Of a DNA stretch of 13,968 nt, positions 6,160-12,522 are shown one piece after another. A program made the translations under genes and the position numbers. The notes under the pieces were generated by a model that did no database searches, was not told the DNA's origin, and saw only the letters and a program-made list of their open reading frames with translations. This DNA comes from DASZZX01 sp036260415 (GTDB taxonomy: Bacteria > Actinomycetota > Nitriliruptoria > Nitriliruptorales > JAHWKO01): NCBI GenBank assembly GCA_036260415.1, contig DASZZX010000248.1, positions 1 through 13,968 on the forward strand, in the 5' to 3' direction. The first letter of the stretch is position 1, and each line of letters begins with the position of its first letter.

Positions 6160-6936
6160 ATGCTGCTCGACGGGAAGCGACTCCTGATCACCGGCGTGCT
6201 CAACGACAAGTCGATCGCCTTCCACGCGGCCCGTATGGCGCAGGAGGAGGGTGCCGACATCGTGCTCACCGGCTTCGGCAAGGGTCGTCGCCTGACCGAG
6301 CGCACCGCCCGGAAGCTGGACGGCCCGCCCGACGTCCTCGAACTGGACGTCACCAAACCGGAGGACATCGAGACGGTCACCGAGGACCTGGACAAGCGCT
6401 GGGGAGGCCTGGACGGGTTGCTCCACGCGATCGCGTTCGCGCCCGACTCCTGCCTGGGCGGCGGCTTCATGACCGCTCCGTGGGAGGACGTGGCCACCGC
6501 CTTCCACGTGTCGACCTACTCGCTGGCCGCGCTCGGCAGCGGCTTCGCGCCGCTGTTCCGGGCCGCGGGAGGCGGGGCGGTCGTCGGCATGGACTTCGAC
6601 GCGTCGGTGGCCTGGCCCGCCTACGACTGGATGGGGGTGGCCAAGGCCGGGCTGGAATCGACCGCCCGCTACCTCGCCCGCGAGCTCGGCCCCGACGGCG
6701 TGCGGGTCAACCTGGTCTCTGCGGGCCCGCTGGAGACGGTCGCCGCCAAGAGCATCGAGGGGTTCGCGGGGTTCGACCAGTGGGACGAGCACGCACCGCT
6801 GGGCTGGGATCCGACGCTACCCGAGCCGGTGGCACGGGCGGTGTGCGTGCTGCTGTCCGACTGGGCGACGGGGGTCACGGGCGAGATCCTGCACGTCGAT
6901 GGTGGCGCCCACGCGATGGGGATGGCAGCGGGATGA
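6160..6936 (+). CDS. fabI: Enoyl-ACP reductase, NADH-dependent, InhA/FabI type
   Basis: FabI reduces trans-2-enoyl-ACP, the last step of each FAS II cycle, and belongs to the family targeted by isoniazid and triclosan. The 258-aa SDR protein has the FabI-type N-terminus LLITGVLNDKSIAFHAARMA. The catalytic pair is Tyr155-x6-Lys162 (AYDWMGVAK), with an upstream Phe146 equivalent to InhA Phe149. The segment GAVVGMDFDAS...PAYDWMGVAKAGLESTARYLARELGP closely resembles mycobacterial InhA. The loop between AGP (188-190) and APLGW (212-216) is about 11 residues shorter than in InhA as I recall it. GAAGGA-like GAAGGA (6148-6153) lies 6 nt before ATG. The stop overlaps the next start by four bases (ATGA). 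Confidence 0.94.
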   Translation: MLLDGKRLLITGVLNDKSIAFHAARMAQEEGADIVLTGFGKGRRLTERTARKLDGPPDVLELDVTKPEDIETVTEDLDKRWGGLDGLLHAIAFAPDSCLGGGFMTAPWEDVATAFHVSTYSLAALGSGFAPLFRAAGGGAVVGMDFDASVAWPAYDWMGVAKAGLESTARYLARELGPDGVRVNLVSAGPLETVAAKSIEGFAGFDQWDEHAPLGWDPTLPEPVARAVCVLLSDWATGVTGEILHVDGGAHAMGMAAG

Positions 6937-9900
6937 GCTTCGAGCGTCTGGCGATCATCAACCGCGGCGAGGCCGCGATGCGGGTCCTGCACGCCCTGGC
7001 CGAGTACAACCGCGAGCACGGCACCTCCATCCGCAGCATCGCGCTGTACACGGAGCCCGACGCGAGCGCGTGGTTCGTGCGACAGGCCGACGAGACCTAC
7101 GACCTCGGCCCGGCCATGTACTTCGACGAGGAAGACGACAAGAGCAAGTACACCTACCTGGACTACGACCGCCTCGAGCGGGCGATCCGCGAGACCGAGG
7201 CGGACGCCGTGTGGGTCGGCTGGGGCTTCGTGTCGGAACACGCGGATTTCGCGCGGCTGTGCGACCAGCTCGGTGTCACCTACGTCGGGCCACCAGGCGA
7301 CGTGATCGACCGGCTTGGCAACAAGATCGCGGCCAAGCAGCTGGCCGAGAACGCCGACGTGCCGGTGGTGCCCTGGAGCGAGGGGCCGCTGGACACCCTC
7401 GACGAGGCCGAGACGCACGCCGAGAAGATCGGCTACCCGCTGGTGGTCAAGGCAGCCGCTGGCGGCGGTGGACGCGGCATCCGCACGGTGTCCAGCGCCG
7501 ACGAGCTCCCCGAGGCGTTCGAGTCATCCCGCTCCGAGGGCGAGAGCGCCTTCGGCGATCCGACCGTCTTCCTCGAGCGTCAGCTGGGCGATGCCCGCCA
7601 CGTCGAGGTGCAGGTCATCGCCGACCGGCACGGCACCGCGTGGGCGGTCGGCGTGCGGGACTGCAGCATCCAGCGGCGCCGGCAGAAGGTGCTTGAGGAG
7701 TCGTCGTCGACAGCCCTCTCTCCCGAGGAGGACCAGGCCCTGCGCGACGCCGCGGTGCGTCTCGCCCTGGAGGCCGGCTACACCAACGCCGGCACCGTGG
7801 AGTTCCTCTACGAGCCCGACGGCCAGCAGTACTACTTCATGGAGGTCAACACCCGCCTGCAGGTCGAGCACCCCGTGACCGAGCTGACCACCGGCCTGGA
7901 CCTGGTCAAGCTGCAGCTGCACGTGGCGCGGGGCGAACGCCTGGAGGGCGAGCCGCCACCCACGACCGGCCACGCCATCGAGGCCCGTCTGTACGCGGAG
8001 GATCCGGAACGCGGCTTCAGCCCGGCTCCGGGACGGATCGCCCACCTGCGCTTCCCCACCGGCCCGGGTGTGCGGGTCGAGACGGGTGTCACAGAGGACG
8101 ACGAGATCTCGCCCGACTTCGACGCGATGATCGCCAAGTTCGTCGCCTACGGGCAGGATCGGTCGGAGGCGTTGGCGCGCCTGCGGCGCGCCCTCGCTCA
8201 GTCGATCGTCATCATCGACGGGGGGACCACCAACAAGGCCTTCCTGCTCAACCTGCTGGACCGTCCGGAGCTGGCCGAGGGCCGCTTCGACACCGGCTGG
8301 CTCGACGAGCTGACCGAGCGAGGCGATCACCTCCCCGAGCTGGACCCCGCGGCGGTACTGCTCGCCGCGGTGGAGGCGTACGACGTGGAGCACGCCTCCG
8401 ACCGGGCCCACTTCCACGCGTCGGCGGGACGGGGGCGTCCGGAGGCGTCCTCCGAGGCGGGCAAGCGCATCGACCTGCGCTACCGCGGCGGCTCGTACCG
8501 GATGACCACCTACCGGTTGGGGCCGGAGACCTACCGCATCGACACCGACGACGGTTCGGTGGACCTGCGGGTCGACCGGCTCGGTGAGCACGAGCTGCGC
8601 GTCGCCTACGCCGGCCGCCGTCTGAAGGCGGTGCGCTCGGTGCAGGGCCCGACCCACCTGATCGAGGTCGACGGGGTGCCGCACCGGGTCATGCGCGACG
8701 AGGGGGGGGTGCTGCGCTCGCCGTCACCCGGAGTGGTCATCTCGGTCCGCGTCGCCGAAGGTGACGAGGTGGAGGCCGACGAGGCCGTGCTGGTGCTCGA
8801 GGCGATGAAGATGGAGACCACCATCAGCGCGCCCTACGCCGGCCGGGTGCGCACGGTGGAGGTCGCCGAGAACGTGCAGGTGGACGCGGGCGCCGTCCTG
8901 GTGCGCATCGAACCGACCGGTGACGACCAGGCCGAGGCCGAGGAGGAGCGCGTCTCCTTCCGAACCGGTGAGGGGCGGCAGGACCGCGGCAGCGGAGCCG
9001 AACGCCGTGACCGGCTGTTCGATGCGCTGCGGTCGTACCTGCTCGGCTACGACCTGGACCCCGAACAGGCCGACCGGCTCACCGACGAGTACGAGCAGGT
9101 CCGCGCCGAGCTCCCACCCGACGACGAGGCGCTGCTCGAGCGTGAGGAGGAGGTGCTGGACGCCTTCGCCGACTTCGGTTCGCTGTCGCGGCGCCAACGC
9201 GACCCGGACGTCGACGAGGAGCAGGTCCGCAGCCCCCAAGAGCACCTGTTCACGTATCTGCGCTCCCCCGACCGCGCCGACGAGCTGCTGCCCCAGTGGT
9301 TCCTGGACCGGCTGGAACGGGCCCTCGGCCGCTACGGCGTCGACGGACTGGATCGCACACCCCAGCTGGAGGACGCGCTGCTGTGGATGTACCGGGCGTT
9401 CCAGCGCATCGGGGAGCTGACCCCGACGGTCGCCGCCATCCTCGACCGCCACGTCGAGCACCACGCGGCCCTGCGCGCGTCGGAGCGCGACGACTACCGG
9501 TCGCTGTTGGACCGGCTGATCTCGGTGGCGAACGGGCGCTACCCCACCGTCAGCGACCTGGCCCGCGAGGTGCGCTTCCAAGCCTTCGACCGTCCCCTGC
9601 TGGACCGCTCCCGCGACGAGGTCTACGCCGAGATGGACCAGGAGCTCGACGCCCTCGTGGAGACCTCCGACACCGCTGAGCGCGAGGAGCACTTGGCACG
9701 GCTGGTGGACTGTCCGCAGCCCCTGCGCGGCAAGCTGCTCGAGCGCTACCGACGTGGCGACGAGCCGCTGCGCGAGGCCGTCCTGGAGGTCCGCACGCGC
9801 CGCTACTACCGCGCGCGCGAACTCCGCGACCTGCACGTCGAGTGGATCGACGGCCGGCCCTTGGCGGTGGCCGACTACGAACACGAGGGCGACCAGTACC

Positions 9901-12476
9901 ACCTGGTCGTGGCCTACGGCGACGGCGAGGGCGCGCTGGGCGAGTTGGTCGGCTGCGTTCGCCGTCACCTCGACGATGTGCTGGCCTCACGTGCGGTGGT
10001 GGTCGACATCGCGCTGTCGCGCTCGGGGTCGCTCCTCGACGGCGACAGCATGCAGCGCGAGGTCGCCGGCTGGCTCGACGGGGTCGGTTTCGGCCGGCAG
10101 CTCCACCGTCTGGACGTGATGATCACCACCACGGGATCCGGGCCCGAGCACCAACGGACGCAGCACTTCACCTACCGGCAGGACGGGGACGGCTTCCGCG
10201 AGGACGAGCTCTACCGCAACCTCCACCCGATGCTGGGCAAGCGGCTGGGTCTGTGGCGCCTGTCGAACTTCCGCGTCGAGCGTCTGCCGTCCGTGGAGGA
10301 CGTCTTCCTCTTCCACGGGGTGGCAGAGGACAACCCCAACGACGAGCGCTTGTTCGCGTTGGCCGAGATCCGCGACCTGACCACCGTCACCGACGAGTCG
10401 GGCAAGGTGGTGTCGGTGCCGCACGCCGAGCGCATGCTGGTGGAGGCACTGTCGGGCATCCGTCGCTTCCAGACGCAGCGCCCGCCGGGGGATCGCCTGT
10501 TGAACAACGTGGTGCTGCTGCGGGTCGAGCCTCCCCTGACCCTGCCGCCCGACGTGTGGCGCGACGTGGCGCGGCAGCTGGCACCCGCCACCCTCGGCCT
10601 GGGGCTGGAGAAGGTCGTGGCCAGGGGACGTATCCCCGACCCCGAGACGGGCGACCTGGTGGAGTCCGAGCTGCACGTCGAGAACGTGGCCGAGCTGGGG
10701 ATCGTGGTGCGACGCGAGGCGCCGTCGGACGAGCCCATCCAGCCGCTGTCGGAGTACCGCCAGAACGTCCTCGCCACCGAGCGTCGTGACTCGCCCTACC
10801 CGTACGAGCTGGCGCGCATGCTCACGCCCGCCGACGGGATGGTGTCGGACTTCCCGGCCGGCAGCTTCGAGGAGTACGACCTCGACGACGACGGTCGGCT
10901 CGTGCCAGTGGATCGCCCGCCCGGCCGCAACAGCGCGGCGGTCGTGGTCGGGGTGATCTCCAACCGGACCGAGGCCGTGCCCGAGGGCATGCAGCGGGTC
11001 ATGCTCCTCAGCGACCCCAGCACCAGCCTGGGGTCGATGGCGGAGGCGGAGTGCCGACGCGTCATCGCCGCCATGGACCTGGCCGAGGACCGCCAGCTGC
11101 CCGTGGAGTGGTTCGCCCTGTCGTCGGGCGCTCGCGTCTCCATGGAGAGCGGCACCGAGAACATGGACTGGATCGCGGGCGTGCTGCGCCGCATCATCGA
11201 GTTCACCCAGTCGGGCGGCGAGTTCAACGTCATCGTGACCGGGATCAACGTCGGCGCCCAGCCGTACTTCAACGCCGAAGCGACCATGCTGATGCACACC
11301 AGCGGCATCCTCGTGATGGTGCCCGACAGCGCCATGGTGCTGACCGGGAAGCGGGCGCTGGACTTCTCGGGTGGCGTGTCGGCCGAGGACAACCGCGGCA
11401 TCGGCGGCTTCGAGCGGATCATGGGCCCCAACGGGGAGGCCCAGTACTGGGCACCCAGCCTGGAGGAGGCGTGTGCCCTCCTGTTCCGCCACTACGAGCA
11501 CGGCTACGTGGTGGCGGGCGAGCGGTTCCCGCGTCGGGTGGCCACCGACGACCCGCACGACCGTGATGTCCGCGACTACCCCCACGGGGAGGTCGAGGGC
11601 GCCGACTTCGAGTGCGTCGGCGACATCTTCTCCGACGAGCACAACCCCGAGCGCAAGAAGCCGTTCTCGGTGCGGGCGGTGATGCGGGCGGTCAGCGATC
11701 AGGACCGCGAGCCGCTCGAGCGCTGGTCGGCCTGGCGCGACGCCGAGAACACGGTCGTCTGGGACGCGCGCATCGGGGGCATCCCCGTGTGCCTGCTCGG
11801 TGTCGAGTCCCGCACGCTGCCACGACACGGGTTCGTGCCCGCCGACGGCCCGTCGGCGTGGACGTCGGGCACGTTGTTACCGCAGTCGTCCAAGAAGATG
11901 GCGCGCGCCATCAACGCCGCTTCCGGCAAGCGCCCGGTGGTCGTGCTGGCCAACCTGTCCGGGTTCGACGGGTCGCCGGAATCGATGCGCAAGTGGCAGC
12001 TGGAGTTCGGCGCCGAAATCGGACGGGCTGTCACCAACTTCCGCGGGCCGGTGGTGTTCTGCGTCATCTCCCGCTACCACGGCGGGGCGTTCGTGGTGTT
12101 CTCCAAACGTCTCAACCCGGGCCTGGAGGTGGCCGCCATCGAGGGCTCGTACGCGTCGGTGATCGGCGGCACCCCCGCCGCGGCGGTCGTGTTCGCCAAG
12201 GAGGTCCGCCAGCGCACCCACGACGATGAGCGCGTCGCGTCGCTGCGGGAAGAGCTCGCCGAGGCCGCTGACGCGGAGAAGGCACGGTTGGAGGAGGAGC
12301 TGGAACAGGTGGAGGAGGAGGTGCACGCCGAGAAGCTGCGGGAGGTGGCCTCCGAGTTCGATGCGGTCCACACCATCGAGCGGGCGCGGGAGGTCGGCTC
12401 GGTGGACCGCATCGTGGCAGCGGCGGAGCTGCGCCCCTACCTGATCGACGCGCTGGAGCGCGGCATGGCCCGGTGA
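6933..12476 (+). CDS. Giant single-chain acetyl-CoA carboxylase (BC-BT-BCCP-central-CT), eukaryote-like
   Basis: This 1847-aa, ATP- and biotin-dependent acyl-CoA carboxylase most likely makes malonyl-CoA for the FAS II genes upstream. Biotin carboxylase spans about 1-465: glycine loop GGGGRG (177-182), E290, MEVNTRLQVEH (303-313) with E304, N306 and R308, and R381. A linker/BT-like region covers about 490-595. The biotin carrier (595-660) has EAMKM with biotinyl Lys626. A central region (about 690-1310) contains RNLHPML...LSNFRVERLP (1095-1119) and SPYPYELARML (1287-1297), similar to the eukaryotic ACC central domain. Carboxyltransferase occupies about 1315-1760: SSGAR (1397-1401), TGINVGAQPYF (1436-1446), ANLSGFDGS (1673-1681). 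An acidic coiled coil (about 1758-1805) follows. No AccD-type zinc finger is visible. ATG at 6933 overlaps the fabI stop, so coupling is likely. Propionyl-CoA or a longer acyl-CoA remains possible as substrate. Confidence 0.9.
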   Translation: MSFERLAIINRGEAAMRVLHALAEYNREHGTSIRSIALYTEPDASAWFVRQADETYDLGPAMYFDEEDDKSKYTYLDYDRLERAIRETEADAVWVGWGFVSEHADFARLCDQLGVTYVGPPGDVIDRLGNKIAAKQLAENADVPVVPWSEGPLDTLDEAETHAEKIGYPLVVKAAAGGGGRGIRTVSSADELPEAFESSRSEGESAFGDPTVFLERQLGDARHVEVQVIADRHGTAWAVGVRDCSIQRRRQKVLEESSSTALSPEEDQALRDAAVRLALEAGYTNAGTVEFLYEPDGQQYYFMEVNTRLQVEHPVTELTTGLDLVKLQLHVARGERLEGEPPPTTGHAIEARLYAEDPERGFSPAPGRIAHLRFPTGPGVRVETGVTEDDEISPDFDAMIAKFVAYGQDRSEALARLRRALAQSIVIIDGGTTNKAFLLNLLDRPELAEGRFDTGWLDELTERGDHLPELDPAAVLLAAVEAYDVEHASDRAHFHASAGRGRPEASSEAGKRIDLRYRGGSYRMTTYRLGPETYRIDTDDGSVDLRVDRLGEHELRVAYAGRRLKAVRSVQGPTHLIEVDGVPHRVMRDEGGVLRSPSPGVVISVRVAEGDEVEADEAVLVLEAMKMETTISAPYAGRVRTVEVAENVQVDAGAVLVRIEPTGDDQAEAEEERVSFRTGEGRQDRGSGAERRDRLFDALRSYLLGYDLDPEQADRLTDEYEQVRAELPPDDEALLEREEEVLDAFADFGSLSRRQRDPDVDEEQVRSPQEHLFTYLRSPDRADELLPQWFLDRLERALGRYGVDGLDRTPQLEDALLWMYRAFQRIGELTPTVAAILDRHVEHHAALRASERDDYRSLLDRLISVANGRYPTVSDLAREVRFQAFDRPLLDRSRDEVYAEMDQELDALVETSDTAEREEHLARLVDCPQPLRGKLLERYRRGDEPLREAVLEVRTRRYYRARELRDLHVEWIDGRPLAVADYEHEGDQYHLVVAYGDGEGALGELVGCVRRHLDDVLASRAVVVDIALSRSGSLLDGDSMQREVAGWLDGVGFGRQLHRLDVMITTTGSGPEHQRTQHFTYRQDGDGFREDELYRNLHPMLGKRLGLWRLSNFRVERLPSVEDVFLFHGVAEDNPNDERLFALAEIRDLTTVTDESGKVVSVPHAERMLVEALSGIRRFQTQRPPGDRLLNNVVLLRVEPPLTLPPDVWRDVARQLAPATLGLGLEKVVARGRIPDPETGDLVESELHVENVAELGIVVRREAPSDEPIQPLSEYRQNVLATERRDSPYPYELARMLTPADGMVSDFPAGSFEEYDLDDDGRLVPVDRPPGRNSAAVVVGVISNRTEAVPEGMQRVMLLSDPSTSLGSMAEAECRRVIAAMDLAEDRQLPVEWFALSSGARVSMESGTENMDWIAGVLRRIIEFTQSGGEFNVIVTGINVGAQPYFNAEATMLMHTSGILVMVPDSAMVLTGKRALDFSGGVSAEDNRGIGGFERIMGPNGEAQYWAPSLEEACALLFRHYEHGYVVAGERFPRRVATDDPHDRDVRDYPHGEVEGADFECVGDIFSDEHNPERKKPFSVRAVMRAVSDQDREPLERWSAWRDAENTVVWDARIGGIPVCLLGVESRTLPRHGFVPADGPSAWTSGTLLPQSSKKMARAINAASGKRPVVVLANLSGFDGSPESMRKWQLEFGAEIGRAVTNFRGPVVFCVISRYHGGAFVVFSKRLNPGLEVAAIEGSYASVIGGTPAAAVVFAKEVRQRTHDDERVASLREELAEAADAEKARLEEELEQVEEEVHAEKLREVASEFDAVHTIERAREVGSVDRIVAAAELRPYLIDALERGMAR

Positions 12477-12487
12477 CACGCCGGGTG

Positions 12488-12517
12488 CCGGCGACCGGCC
12501 ATCGGGCCGCTTGCCGG
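12488..12517. terminator. Stem-loop between convergent ACC and hypF genes
   Basis: The arm CCGGCGACCGGCC (12488-12500), loop ATCG and arm GGCCGCTTGCCGG (12505-12517) pair at 12 of 13 positions, counting one G-T pair, with a single C-C mismatch. It fills most of the 46-bp gap between the two converging stop codons, so it could end both transcripts. There is no T tract on either side, as is common for high-GC actinobacterial terminators, so Rho or a non-canonical mechanism may help. Confidence 0.6.
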
Positions 12518-12522
12518 GCGGG

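Noticed and set aside
6480..6932. Upstream extension of the ACC frame into fabI
   Set aside because: It overlaps conserved FabI coding sequence in another frame; the BC domain begins at MSFERLAIINRGE from ATG 6933.
9987..11828. 613-codon open frame on the minus strand opposite the ACC
   Set aside because: Shadow of the carboxyltransferase coding strand; composition is His/Val/Gly-rich with no domain pattern.
6933..12476. Single-chain long-chain acyl-CoA carboxylase or pyruvate carboxylase
   Set aside because: Long-chain enzymes place CT before BCCP and are near 1100 residues; pyruvate carboxylase has an aldolase-type CT. Here CT is crotonase-like, C-terminal, and the chain is 1847 residues.
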